Positions 8,741-17,194 of a DNA stretch of 64,000 bases are shown piece after piece. The stretch lies in contig JAEDJL010000003.1 in the NCBI GenBank assembly GCA_016296345.1, forward strand, positions 1 through 64,000. The letters run 5' to 3'. Within the stretch, counting starts at the first letter, position 1. The number at the start of each line of letters is the position of its first letter. Both the position numbers and the translations under genes were made by a program. Source of the stretch: Bacteroidales bacterium (GTDB lineage Bacteria > Bacteroidota > Bacteroidia > Bacteroidales > P3). The notes under the pieces are model-generated. The model made no database searches and had not been told where the DNA came from. It saw only the letters and a program-made list of their open reading frames with translations.

Positions 8741-9724
8741 TTATTTAAGCATAGAATACGCTTGTTCTTTTTCTGCAACAAGGCAAGTTTGCACCATTTC
8801 GGCAGCATTTTGTGTTTGAGAATAGTTGTATCCGAAGTTTCTCACGAGGATTTCAGTCAATTTTCCTCGCTTTGAGCCTACGGAATTGATACTTCTCGAT
8901 GCCAAAACTCTGTGAATGTCATAAGAATGGTACAATTCATCAAAGAAATTATCTGATTTTACGGCAGCCTTGGGGTCAGAATTGCTCAACATAAAAGTAT
9001 ATCCGGCTTGCGAAACCTTGTCGCAAAATTGTTTAAGCCTCTTTTGCTCCAAATCGTCGAAGTCTTCTTTGGAGTAATCGGTAAAAGAAGATGTGCTTGT
9101 CAAAGGTCGATATGGCGGATCGAAATAAAAGAAAGTATTTCCCTCGGCTTTCGGAAATGTTTGTTCAAAATCATCTGTGATTATCTCGACTTTTTGCAAT
9201 AGTTCGCTGTCTTGCATTATCGTTTCCTTGCAACAAATCTGAGGATTGCGATACCTGCCGAAAGGCACGTTGAATTGACCGCTTTTATTGACCCTGTAAA
9301 GTCCGTTAAAACAAGTCTTGTTCAGAAAAATAAACAATGTAGTATTCTCAATGTCAGAAAGATTTTTGCAATTATACCTTTGCCTTGCCTGCAAGAAGTA
9401 TTCCTTTCGTTTTTCTTCCGTTTCCAAACCAAGATAGCTGCTTTCAAGCTCTTCAAGAGAGCGTATCAAATCACCGGCATGGTCTCTCACTGTGAGATAA
9501 CACCTCATCAAATCAGGATTTATGTCATTTATCACAGCAGAATGAATATTTTCAAAATGCTGAAGCATAAAAAACAACATAGCACCGCCTCCCACAAAAG
9601 GTTCTATGTACTTTACCTTCTCCCAACGACAGAAATCTTGTGGCAAAAGGCTGTTTATCTGTTCGATAAGTTGCGTTTTGCCACCAACCCACTTGATAAA
9701 AGGCTTAGCTTTCGGCTTCAACAT
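8741..9724 (-). CDS. dam: Dam/DpnM-type GATC adenine methyltransferase
   Basis: An alpha-class N6-adenine methyltransferase of 327 residues. The SAM motif FIKWVGGKTQLI is at 9-20, EPFVGGGAMLF at 41-51, the Dam-family block TCFNGLYRVN at 137-146, and catalytic DPPY at 202-205. It methylates double-stranded GATC and is first in the restriction-modification operon (11 bp before the endonuclease). A promoter with a 19-bp spacer lies about 50 bp upstream. Confidence 0.94.
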   Translation of the reverse strand: MLKPKAKPFIKWVGGKTQLIEQINSLLPQDFCRWEKVKYIEPFVGGGAMLFFMLQHFENIHSAVINDINPDLMRCYLTVRDHAGDLIRSLEELESSYLGLETEEKRKEYFLQARQRYNCKNLSDIENTTLFIFLNKTCFNGLYRVNKSGQFNVPFGRYRNPQICCKETIMQDSELLQKVEIITDDFEQTFPKAEGNTFFYFDPPYRPLTSTSSFTDYSKEDFDDLEQKRLKQFCDKVSQAGYTFMLSNSDPKAAVKSDNFFDELYHSYDIHRVLASRSINSVGSKRGKLTEILVRNFGYNYSQTQNAAEMVQTCLVAEKEQAYSMLK

Positions 9725-9777
9725 ATTGTTATCACTACTTTTGCGTTTGCTATTGCTTGCATATATCTTTCCTTTTG

Positions 9778-9808
9778 CAAAGATAGAGATTTTATTTCGA
9801 CAAGCAAA
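9778..9808 (-). promoter_or_regulatory. Promoter of the GATC restriction-modification operon
   Basis: Minus-strand TATCTTTG at 9778-9785 and TTTG at 9805-9808 are separated by 19 bp. The -33 element lies inside the stem of the hairpin at 9805-9849, so read-through from the upstream gene and initiation could interfere. Confidence 0.65.
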
Positions 9809-9849
9809 GTCGGCAAGAGGGTTATTAAAAACTGCTCTTGCCGACTTTG
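9805..9849. terminator. 15-bp hairpin between the HMA gene and dam
   Basis: CAAAGTCGGCAAGAG and CTCTTGCCGACTTTG form a perfect 15-bp stem with a 15-nt loop, 28 bp beyond the HMA gene stop. It probably ends that transcript. No long T-run follows on either strand, so an operator role is also possible. Confidence 0.55.
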
Positions 9850-9876
9850 GCTATTTTGTTTCTTAATTGAGAGGGG

Positions 9877-10284
9877 TTATTCTTCGTTGTGGTCGTGGTT
9901 GCAGCCTTCCGAATGGGTGTGTTCGTGAGAGTGCGAACAGCCGCTGTCAAGTCCTTTGGCTGTATTCTTGCAACAAGCCGGCAGGTGTTCGATTGCTCGC
10001 TTGTTTGCTTGGTGGTGTTCGGTCTCAAAGCCTGCCTTGGCAAGGGCTTTCTCTATTTTGTCCTGATTGGTCTTCTTTTCGTTATAGGTAACCAAGACCG
10101 ATTTTGTTACAGAGTTGATTTGAAAACTCTCCACTCCCCTTTCGTATGCCAAAGTCTTCTCTATGATTGGGTCAGACTCCGAACAGCAGTATTTGGGAAG
10201 CGATATTTGAACTGTAACTTCCTGAGCCATTGCTCCCATTGCTCCGATTAGTGCAAAGATGCACGCCAAAAATAATTTCTTCAT
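9877..10284 (-). CDS. Secreted heavy-metal-associated (HMA) protein with His/Cys-rich tail
   Basis: A 135-residue protein with signal peptide MKKLFLACIFALIGAMGAMA and an HMA-like domain (VTVQISLPKYCCSESDPIIE, then KIEKALAKAGFETEH). The usual CxxC metal site is replaced by adjacent cysteines YCCSES. The tail CCKNTAKGLDSGCSHSHEHT plus SEGCNHDHNEE is rich in His and Cys. It is probably a periplasmic metal-binding protein (copper or zinc) working with the TonB receptor upstream, with which it seems to be co-transcribed. Confidence 0.8.
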   Translation of the reverse strand: MKKLFLACIFALIGAMGAMAQEVTVQISLPKYCCSESDPIIEKTLAYERGVESFQINSVTKSVLVTYNEKKTNQDKIEKALAKAGFETEHHQANKRAIEHLPACCKNTAKGLDSGCSHSHEHTHSEGCNHDHNEE

Positions 10285-10321
10285 TTGTGTTTGATTTTTT
10301 GTTATTTGTACTCCTATTTCT

Positions 10322-10404
10322 AACTCGCCGTTTTGGCAAAATAAAACGCCGTTTTATTTCAGCAAAACGCCGTTTCAGTCGGACAAAACGGCGTTTTATT
10401 TTGT
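10322..10404. repeat. 21-bp-period palindrome array C (4 units)
   Basis: Cores centred on CGCCG/CGGCG 5-mers starting at 10326, 10347, 10368 and 10389, exactly 21 bp apart. It lies between the TonB receptor stop and the HMA start, that is, inside a likely operon. Confidence 0.92.
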
Positions 10405-10425
10405 CATATCTTCACAACAGCTTAT

Positions 10426-12693
10426 CTACTTGATATTCAGCCTCAATCCAAGATAAAACAAACGTCCCATAACGGGTGCATAGACCACCGAAGCGTCAAA
10501 GTGTTGTGTGAAAGGTTGGTCTGCACCGAACACAGGGGTGTCTTGCTTGTAGTCGGTGAGGTTTTCCGCTCCCACATAGACGTCAAAATTCTTGAACTTG
10601 CGGGTTATCTGTGCCAACATATAGATATATCCGGGTGCATACTCCTTGTCGTAGCCCACATTGAGCGGTACTCTCTGCTTTCCGTTGAATTGGGTTGTCA
10701 AGTCGAACATCCATTTGTCATACTTGGTCTTGTAGGACAATACAACCAAGCCTTTCCACTTTGAAACGTAAGGTTTTTGCATCAACTCTCCGTGATAGGT
10801 TGTCATAACGTCGTTATACCTTCCTGCCAAGCTGATATTAAATCCCTCCAACGGCTCTATGTTGATGTCAAGTTGGGCTGCATTGGAATAACTCTTGCCA
10901 TCGAGGTTATAAAACCACACTTGGTTTGCGTTCTTGTCATAATCCACAACCACCTGATTGACGAAATTGGTGTGGTAATAGTCCAATGCTATTGACATTT
11001 CCCTGTCTCCCCAAATCTTAATGGTTTGTGAAAGGTTCAATCCTCCGTTCCATGCTTCTTCCATACCGAGTTTCTCTTCTATCTTGATGTCTCTCGAAGA
11101 TGCAAGCAAGCCAAAGTTGTCTGCAATGAGGTTTGCACTTCTGAAACCCTTGCCTGCTGCTCCTCGGAATATCAAGTCGTCGGTAATTTTCCAACGAAAA
11201 TGGAAACGAGGCGTGAAGATGTGTTTCTCATAGAAAGAGTTGTAGTCATATCTCGCACCGAGAGTAGCCACAAACTTGTTGGCATACTTGAAATTAAACT
11301 GACCGAATACACCGGGAACAACTTCCTGTTTGAAGAATTTATCTTTCATTCCCTCAATGTTTGATTGGAAAACCTCTGAACCAAGATATGGTCGGCTGAA
11401 AAGGTCTTCCCTTGTGTCCGAATAGCGGAAACTTGCACCAAAATCAACAGTATGTCCTGCCCAAATCTCGCTATTTACAAGCACATTGGCATAAACATCG
11501 CCCTCAGTGCCTTTGTAGTTGGTCAATCCGTAGTAGGCGTCTTGCTTAAAGTAGGTTGCAGAGAGCTGAGTGCCGAATGAGGAAGCGTTATTTAGCGGAG
11601 CGCCGTTCTTAGTAAAGAAGTGAATGCGGTCGGTTGTGCCTCCGAGACCATAAATCGTGCTGTCGCCTCTCATATCCTTGGTAAAGTTCATGTCTCCTCC
11701 CACCCTGTCTTCGTGAGTGTAGTTAATCATAGTCTGAGAGCAAATTCCGTTCGGCACTTCGTACGTCCAGCGGTTTGCAAAGTTGATTTGGGTCTGCTTG
11801 GGATAGTCCATAAATCCGTCGCCATGGGGATATCCGTTTCTCGTTCCAAGATGGTCAAACGCCTTGAAACGATTTGTTGTGGCGTATGCAAAAACGCCTG
11901 TGGAGAGATGGTCATTGATTATGAAATTTGCCTTTGCACTCAATTCGCTTTTAAGCTCATTGTTTACGTAAGCGTTCAAAGAGAACAAGTCTCCTTTGTT
12001 TGGCTTTTCGTATTCGAGGTCTATGATTCCCGTAATGGTCTCATAGCCGTGCTTTACGGTGGCTACGCCTTTGCTTACGGAGATACTCTCCATCCAATTA
12101 CCGGGAACGTATCCCAAACCGAAAGGTGCGGACAATCCTCTGAGAAATGGCATATTTTCTAATAACAGTTGCGAATATACTCCGGTCAATCCCAAGAGCT
12201 GAATTTGCTTGCTGCCGCTCACAGCGTCCGAATAGCCCACATCAACCGAAGCAGAATTTTCAAAACTCTCCCCAAGGTTGCAACAAGCAAGGTGTTTGAG
12301 ACCCTCAGCCGAGATTATCTCTTTTTGTTCCAAGCTCATTTTGGACATAAAGCTGCTCTTCATTCTCTCCTTTACCTCAACCACATTGAGCATTTCGGCA
12401 GAGAGCTGCATGGCTACCGATATTTCTGTTTTGTTTGCAACTTCCACTGTGTCGTTTTTGTAACCTGTGAAGCTGAAAACCAACTTTGTGTGTTTGTTGT
12501 TCTTTTTCTCTATTTTGAAATTGCCGTCTATGTCGGTGATTGTTCCTCCGCCTCCCTGCAACCAGTAAACGTTACAGCTCGGAAGGGTTTCCTTTGTCTT
12601 GTTGTCAAAAACCTTTCCCGTGATAGTCTGAGCTGCTGCACCGAAGGCAAGAAAGCACAGCACCGAAAGCATAAAAACTCTTTTGTTCATCAT
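10426..12693 (-). CDS. TonB-dependent outer-membrane receptor, metal-associated type
   Basis: A receptor of about 755 residues. Signal peptide MMNKRVFMLSVLCFLAFGAA is followed by a carboxypeptidase-regulatory-like domain (TITGKVFDNKTKETLP to about 100). A plug follows (AEGLKHLACCNLGESFENSA, QIQLLGLTGVYSQLLLENMP) and then a 22-strand-type barrel ending in LFYLGLRLNIK. The CCNLGESFE plug variant and the HMA gene downstream suggest uptake of a metal or metal complex rather than a glycan; no SusD partner is present. Tandem ATGs at 12693/12690 are preferred over the ATG at 12714, because the signal peptide starts there. Confidence 0.88.
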   Translation of the reverse strand: MMNKRVFMLSVLCFLAFGAAAQTITGKVFDNKTKETLPSCNVYWLQGGGGTITDIDGNFKIEKKNNKHTKLVFSFTGYKNDTVEVANKTEISVAMQLSAEMLNVVEVKERMKSSFMSKMSLEQKEIISAEGLKHLACCNLGESFENSASVDVGYSDAVSGSKQIQLLGLTGVYSQLLLENMPFLRGLSAPFGLGYVPGNWMESISVSKGVATVKHGYETITGIIDLEYEKPNKGDLFSLNAYVNNELKSELSAKANFIINDHLSTGVFAYATTNRFKAFDHLGTRNGYPHGDGFMDYPKQTQINFANRWTYEVPNGICSQTMINYTHEDRVGGDMNFTKDMRGDSTIYGLGGTTDRIHFFTKNGAPLNNASSFGTQLSATYFKQDAYYGLTNYKGTEGDVYANVLVNSEIWAGHTVDFGASFRYSDTREDLFSRPYLGSEVFQSNIEGMKDKFFKQEVVPGVFGQFNFKYANKFVATLGARYDYNSFYEKHIFTPRFHFRWKITDDLIFRGAAGKGFRSANLIADNFGLLASSRDIKIEEKLGMEEAWNGGLNLSQTIKIWGDREMSIALDYYHTNFVNQVVVDYDKNANQVWFYNLDGKSYSNAAQLDINIEPLEGFNISLAGRYNDVMTTYHGELMQKPYVSKWKGLVVLSYKTKYDKWMFDLTTQFNGKQRVPLNVGYDKEYAPGYIYMLAQITRKFKNFDVYVGAENLTDYKQDTPVFGADQPFTQHFDASVVYAPVMGRLFYLGLRLNIK

Positions 12694-12747
12694 GTTTGAT
12701 TTGTTTGATTTCATACCTTAGACACCCCTTTTGAGGATACCTTACAA

Positions 12748-12830
12748 CAAAACGCCGTTTCAGCGAAATAAAACGGCGTTTTGTTCTGCTGAAACGCCGA
12801 TTTATTTTACCAAAACGGCGTTTCATTTTA
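12748..12830. repeat. 21-bp-period palindrome array D (4 units)
   Basis: Core 5-mers start at 12753, 12774, 12795 and 12816. It lies upstream of the TonB receptor and downstream of the amidase gene. Confidence 0.92.
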
Positions 12831-12881
12831 CCAACTTCTTATTTTCTTATTTTCAATCGAATAGATAGAGTATTTTATCTT

Positions 12882-13652
12882 CTAAAACCTGTCCCAATCT
12901 TTGGCAACGGGGAATTTTGTTCTGAAATCGGTCAAGCGATCCTTGTCCAAGTTGGCATAACAAACCTGTTCGCCGTCTTCGTCTGCAACAACCAACAATT
13001 TGCCTTTGAAATCCCTTACGACAGAGTGTCCTTGGTAGTTGTTGCCTTGGTTATCCATTCCGCAGCGATTTACTCCCACAACATAGGCTTGGTTCTCTAT
13101 CGAACGGGCTTCAAGCAACACGTCCCATTGACTTATTCTTAAATCCGTCCAACTTGCAACGCATAAAAGAATATCGTAATCGAACTCGCCTTCTTGGTAT
13201 TTGTTTCTTGCCCAAAGCGGAAAACGTATGTCGTAACAAGTTATCAGTTTTATCTTCCAGCCCTTATATTCCAAAATGAGGTGCTTATTTCCGGGTGTTA
13301 TCACCTTTGGTTCTTTTGAAAGGCAGAAAAGGTGTGCCTTGTCATAGTATTGGATGCTGTTTTCAGTAACAAAGAAATGACGATTGTAGTAGTTCTCTCC
13401 CTCTTTTATGAAAAGACCTCCCGAAACCGCCATGTGCCTTTGCTCTGCAAGCTCTTTCATAAATTCCAATCCCTTTGAGGCTTCCATTGTTTCGGCATAT
13501 TCGGTATCCATTGTGAAGCCTCCGGCAAACATTTCGGGCAACACCAACAAGTCGGTGTCCCAATCAAGTTTTGAAAGTATGGAACGATACCTCAAAAGGT
13601 TCTCGTCAATTTTGTTATCCTTCGTGTTTGCTTGAAAAATTGCTATTTTCAT
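12882..13652 (-). CDS. Carbon-nitrogen hydrolase, omega-amidase (YafV/NIT2) type
   Basis: A 256-residue nitrilase-superfamily enzyme with the full Glu-Lys-Cys triad: E40 (VLPEMFAGG), K105 (YYDKAHLF) and C139 (ITCYDIRFP). The length and CYDIRFPLWAR are typical of omega-amidase/YafV, which hydrolyses alpha-ketoglutaramate-like amides. It is a cytoplasmic metabolite-repair enzyme. No signal peptide is present. Confidence 0.9.
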   Translation of the reverse strand: MKIAIFQANTKDNKIDENLLRYRSILSKLDWDTDLLVLPEMFAGGFTMDTEYAETMEASKGLEFMKELAEQRHMAVSGGLFIKEGENYYNRHFFVTENSIQYYDKAHLFCLSKEPKVITPGNKHLILEYKGWKIKLITCYDIRFPLWARNKYQEGEFDYDILLCVASWTDLRISQWDVLLEARSIENQAYVVGVNRCGMDNQGNNYQGHSVVRDFKGKLLVVADEDGEQVCYANLDKDRLTDFRTKFPVAKDWDRF

Positions 13653-13695
13653 TCTCTTTATCGGTATTATTTTGTAATCAATTCTTTGTTTTGAT

Positions 13696-14214
13696 TTATC
13701 GACCCGAGCCGCAGTTGCACGGATGGTCCATTCTGATTTTTGCCAAAGGAAATAAGAGTTTTATGGCTTTTTGTTCCTTGAGTGTCATTTGAATAGCTCT
13801 CATGTCCAAGTAGCGTAAGTCCCATTTGGAAAGGGCTTGTGGCAAATTTCTGCAAGGATTGTCCCACATTATGAGGCTGTCTATCGACAGGCAGGCGAGA
13901 CTTTCGGGAAGTGTTTCTATGTAATTGGACGACAAATCCAAGTATGTGAGTTTTGAAAGAAGAGAAAGGCTGTCCAAATTGCCCGAAAGGCTGTTGCGAG
14001 AGAGTATCAACTTTTTCAAATCTTTGAACTCGAACAACTCGGGCGGTAATTGTTTGAGACGACTTTTCGACAAATCCAAACACTCCACGCATTCGCCCGA
14101 CTGCTTTGCCTGCTCGATGGATTTGAAACACCTTTGAGCCGACGCTCCTGCCGAAACCGCAATGCCAATCATGCACGCAAAACTACAAATCACCCAAAAT
14201 TTTCTTTGCTTCAT
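13696..14214 (-). CDS. Secreted leucine-rich-repeat protein
   Basis: A 172-residue protein with a signal peptide ending near AGASAQ. Four or so leucine-rich repeats follow (CLDLSKSRLKQLPPELFEF, LKKLILSRNSLSGNLDSLSL, LTYLDLSSNYIETLPESLAC). Cysteines flank the repeat block as N- and C-terminal caps. It is likely a surface or periplasmic interaction module. It overlaps the 3' end of ribF by 32 bp and so is probably translated from the same mRNA. Confidence 0.82.
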   Translation of the reverse strand: MKQRKFWVICSFACMIGIAVSAGASAQRCFKSIEQAKQSGECVECLDLSKSRLKQLPPELFEFKDLKKLILSRNSLSGNLDSLSLLSKLTYLDLSSNYIETLPESLACLSIDSLIMWDNPCRNLPQALSKWDLRYLDMRAIQMTLKEQKAIKLLFPLAKIRMDHPCNCGSGR

Positions 14215-15160
14215 CGCAATCTTTTTCTATCTGCTGTTTTAGTTCGTCCAAAGTCTCGAAACCCTTTTGGCAACGCAGGTATTCGATAAATTCTATCTCG
14301 ATTTGTTTGCGGTAAATCTGCTCCGAAAAATTCAAGATATGCACTTCGCAACTTCTTTCGGCTTGGTCGATTGTGGGTTTGCCGCCCAAGTTCAGCACTC
14401 CGCCATATTGCCTGCCCTCATGCAGCACTCTGACTGCATAAACTCCGTCTTTTGGTAAGAGCTTTTCGGGATTTGGAGCTATGTTTGCGGTAGGAAAGCC
14501 GATTTGTCTGCCGATTTGTCTGCCTGCTTCTACATTTCCACAGATTGAATAGGGCTTTGAGAGCATCTTTTGAGCCAAAGACACATTTCCTTCTGCCAAT
14601 AGTTTGCGTATCCGGGTCGAAGAGACTTCCAAACCTTCGCAAAGCACCTTGCAATCGCTTCGTCGTACTCTCACTCCTTTGTATTCTCCTTTTGAAACGA
14701 TGTCGTCAAACTCTCTGCTGCCTTTTCGTCCGAAGCGATTGTCGTATCCGACCAACACCTCGCAGGGATTGATTTTTTCGATGAGCAAATCCAAAAATTT
14801 TGAGGCTTCCAAAGATGCCAACTGCTTGTCAAAATTCAGCCAAAGCAACCAATCTGCTCCGCAAGAGGCGATTTTTTGCACTCTTTCGTCCTGTGTGTCA
14901 AGCAAAGCGAAACCTCCGTCTGTTGCTCCGAGAACTTGGCGAGGGTGAACGGGGAAAGAAACCACCACACTCTCTGTATTGTCGGCAGAAGAAAGCGATA
15001 CCAATTCGTGCAACAAGCATCTGTGTCCGGAATGTACCCCGTCAAACATTCCGATTGTCAAAAAGGGACGCTTGTCCGACAACTTATACTTTTCAAACGC
15101 AATATCTTTCAAATTTTGTCTCTCTTTTTTGAATTTAACTTCGTCGAAAAACGCCTGCAA
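14183..15160 (-). CDS. ribF: Bifunctional riboflavin kinase / FAD synthetase
   Basis: Makes FMN then FAD. The N-terminal nucleotidyltransferase has LTIGMFDGVHSGHRCLLHEL (ATP-binding GxFDGxHxGH) and later VSSTRIRKLLAEGNVSLAQK. The C-terminal kinase domain has GRQIGRQIGFPTANI and DGVYAVRV. The start is uncertain: the in-frame start at 15160 is TTG and overlaps a minus-strand TACCTTTG box (15158-15165), while the first ATG lies inside the ATP site. A TTG/GTG start near 15160-15112 is most likely. Confidence 0.92.
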   Translation of the reverse strand: MQAFFDEVKFKKERQNLKDIAFEKYKLSDKRPFLTIGMFDGVHSGHRCLLHELVSLSSADNTESVVVSFPVHPRQVLGATDGGFALLDTQDERVQKIASCGADWLLWLNFDKQLASLEASKFLDLLIEKINPCEVLVGYDNRFGRKGSREFDDIVSKGEYKGVRVRRSDCKVLCEGLEVSSTRIRKLLAEGNVSLAQKMLSKPYSICGNVEAGRQIGRQIGFPTANIAPNPEKLLPKDGVYAVRVLHEGRQYGGVLNLGGKPTIDQAERSCEVHILNFSEQIYRKQIEIEFIEYLRCQKGFETLDELKQQIEKDCDEAKKILGDL

Positions 15161-15239
15161 AGGTAAGAAAACAAAACCGAACAGCCGTAAAACAGGGCGT
15201 TATTTCGGCTTTTGGAGCAATTTTAAGGGCTTAAACATT

Positions 15240-15268
15240 TTGATTTACGCCACTTTATCGTATCTTTG
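15240..15268 (+). promoter_or_regulatory. Promoter of the porE-like/phoH operon
   Basis: TTG at 15240-15242 and TATCTTTG at 15261-15268 (18-bp spacer). The ATG follows 20 bp later. Confidence 0.65.
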
Positions 15269-15288
15269 CACACAAAGAATTGAGTGAT

Positions 15289-17193
15289 ATGGTTCGACAA
15301 TATATTATAGTGGCGATTGCGTTGTTTTCTTGCTCGGTTTGTTTGGCTCAAAGCAAGGCTGACAAAGATTTTGAGAAGATAAGAACTCTTCTTATCAGGC
15401 AAGAGAATGACAAAGCAGAGAAACAACTTCTCAAAATGGTAGAAAAATATCCCGACTACCTGCCTGCACAGCTTGCCTTGGGCGAAGTGTATTTTGTTTC
15501 GGGCAACCATGCTCTTGCAAAGCCATATCTGCTTTTTGTTGCCTCGAATGACCCTGCCTTTGACCCAAATTGCCACATCAAATTGGCAGATATATATGAA
15601 AAGGAAGGCAAGACAGACAGTTGTGAGGCTGCTTTGAGAAATTATCTTGCCTTTTCGCCCGACAGAGAGCCTTATTTGAAAAAGCGAAAAGAAGTTCAAC
15701 ACCGCACAGACTGCCTCTTGTTTCGCAAAGAGGCTGTTTCCAATCCCGTAAACTTCGCTCCATACAATTTGGGGGCTGACATAAACAGCCAATTTGACGA
15801 ATACCTGCCCACAATTACCGCCGACGAAAGTTCATTGCTCTTTACGCGAAGAGAGAAAGACCCTTTGACAAACAAATACGAAGAAGGATTTTATCTTTCC
15901 AAGGCAACAAATGGTCAATGGCAGAAAGCAGAACTGCTGCCCGGCGTTCTCAATTCGCAATTCAACGAGGGAGCAGCCTGTATCTCCCCCGACGGACGCT
16001 ATATCTACTTTACAAGATGCCATGCTCCCGACGGAGTCGGCAGTTGCGACATTTATCGAAGCGAGAAAAAGGGAGATAGCTGGGGCGAAGCCGAAAATCT
16101 CGGAACAAATGTAAATTCTGCCTCATGGGACGCCCAACCTACGATAGCCTCTGACGGAAGAACTCTCTTTTTTGCTTCCAATCGTCCGGGCGGAATGGGC
16201 GAAAGCGACATTTATTTCACATATCTGAAAGACGATGGCTCGTGGACAAAAGCCAAAAACTGCGGTGAAATCATCAATACCGAGGGTAAGGAAATTTCTC
16301 CTTTCATTCACCCCTCCAATCAGGTGCTTTACTTTGCTTCAAACTACCATTGCGGAATGGGAGGCTTGGATATATTTTACTCACAAATCGAAAACGGCAA
16401 ATTTCTTCCCCCTCAAAATATGGGATACCCCATAAACACAGCCTCAGACGAGAGTTGCCTGATTGTATCTGCACAAGGCGATTATGCCATTTACGCAAGG
16501 CAGAGAGACGAAGGCAGAGGCGGCTTGGATTTGTACGCCTTTGAGCTTGACAAGAGCCTGCGTCCGCCTGCTGTTACTTACGTTTGCGGAAAGATAACGG
16601 ACTTTGAGAGTGGCAAGGCGGTAAGGGCAAAAATCGAGGTGAGAAATCTCGATAACACAAAGGTGGTTTGCTCTGCCATGTCGGACGATAGAAGCGGCGA
16701 ATACTTGGTTTGTCTTCCTGTCGGTGCAGATTATGCTTTCTCGGCGTCATCTGAGGGCTACCTTTTCCACTCCGAGAATTTTTCTCTCAAAACTTCGGAC
16801 GGCAAGACCCCATACCAAAAAGACATAGCGATGAAACAAATCAGCATCGGCTCGTCTTTGGTTCTCAACAACATATTTTACTCTACTGCAAGCAGCTCTC
16901 TGCTCAAAGAATCCTTTGCCGAGTTAAATACTTTGGTGAAATTGTTGGACGAAAACCCTTCTCTGAAAGTTGAAATCGAGGGTCATACAGACAATGTGGG
17001 CAGTGAACAATACAACAACAAGCTTTCGCAAGAGCGAGCCGACGCAGTAAAAAACTATTTGGTCGAAAAAGGCATAGCCGAGAGCCGTCTGAAAAGTCGC
17101 GGATATGGTTTTACCAAACCGATTGCCGACAACAGTACGGAAGAAGGACGGGCAAAAAACAGAAGAACTCAAATAAGGATAACAGAAAGATAG
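15289..17193 (+). CDS. porE: PorE-like OmpA-family outer-membrane protein (TPR, beta-propeller, CpRD, OmpA)
   Basis: A 634-residue protein with the four-part architecture of T9SS component PorE. It has an N-terminal TPR region (about 20-130), PD40/WD40-like propeller blades (GAACISPDGRYIYFTR, TIASDGRTLFFASNRPGGMG, and NQVLYFASNYHCGMGGLDIF), a carboxypeptidase-regulatory domain (YVCGKITDFESGKAVRAKIE) and a peptidoglycan-binding OmpA domain (VEIEGHTDNVGSEQYNNKLS). The leader contains ALFSC, a possible lipobox, so it may be a lipoprotein like PorE. The assignment rests on architecture; other OmpA-PD40 proteins share it. The ATG at 15289 is preferred to the in-frame TTG at 15280. Confidence 0.8.
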   Translation: MVRQYIIVAIALFSCSVCLAQSKADKDFEKIRTLLIRQENDKAEKQLLKMVEKYPDYLPAQLALGEVYFVSGNHALAKPYLLFVASNDPAFDPNCHIKLADIYEKEGKTDSCEAALRNYLAFSPDREPYLKKRKEVQHRTDCLLFRKEAVSNPVNFAPYNLGADINSQFDEYLPTITADESSLLFTRREKDPLTNKYEEGFYLSKATNGQWQKAELLPGVLNSQFNEGAACISPDGRYIYFTRCHAPDGVGSCDIYRSEKKGDSWGEAENLGTNVNSASWDAQPTIASDGRTLFFASNRPGGMGESDIYFTYLKDDGSWTKAKNCGEIINTEGKEISPFIHPSNQVLYFASNYHCGMGGLDIFYSQIENGKFLPPQNMGYPINTASDESCLIVSAQGDYAIYARQRDEGRGGLDLYAFELDKSLRPPAVTYVCGKITDFESGKAVRAKIEVRNLDNTKVVCSAMSDDRSGEYLVCLPVGADYAFSASSEGYLFHSENFSLKTSDGKTPYQKDIAMKQISIGSSLVLNNIFYSTASSSLLKESFAELNTLVKLLDENPSLKVEIEGHTDNVGSEQYNNKLSQERADAVKNYLVEKGIAESRLKSRGYGFTKPIADNSTEEGRAKNRRTQIRITER

Positions 17194-17194
17194 A

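Noticed and set aside
10322..10404. Possible CRISPR array from regularly spaced repeats
   Set aside because: Units are 13-nt palindromes with 8-nt spacers and only four copies; no cas genes are present. This is a different repeat type.
12605..12826. Small Arg/Phe-rich frame over array D and similar frames over the other arrays
   Set aside because: The seven-residue periodic peptides (KRRFxxI) come from translating the 21-bp repeat; no independent sign of a gene.
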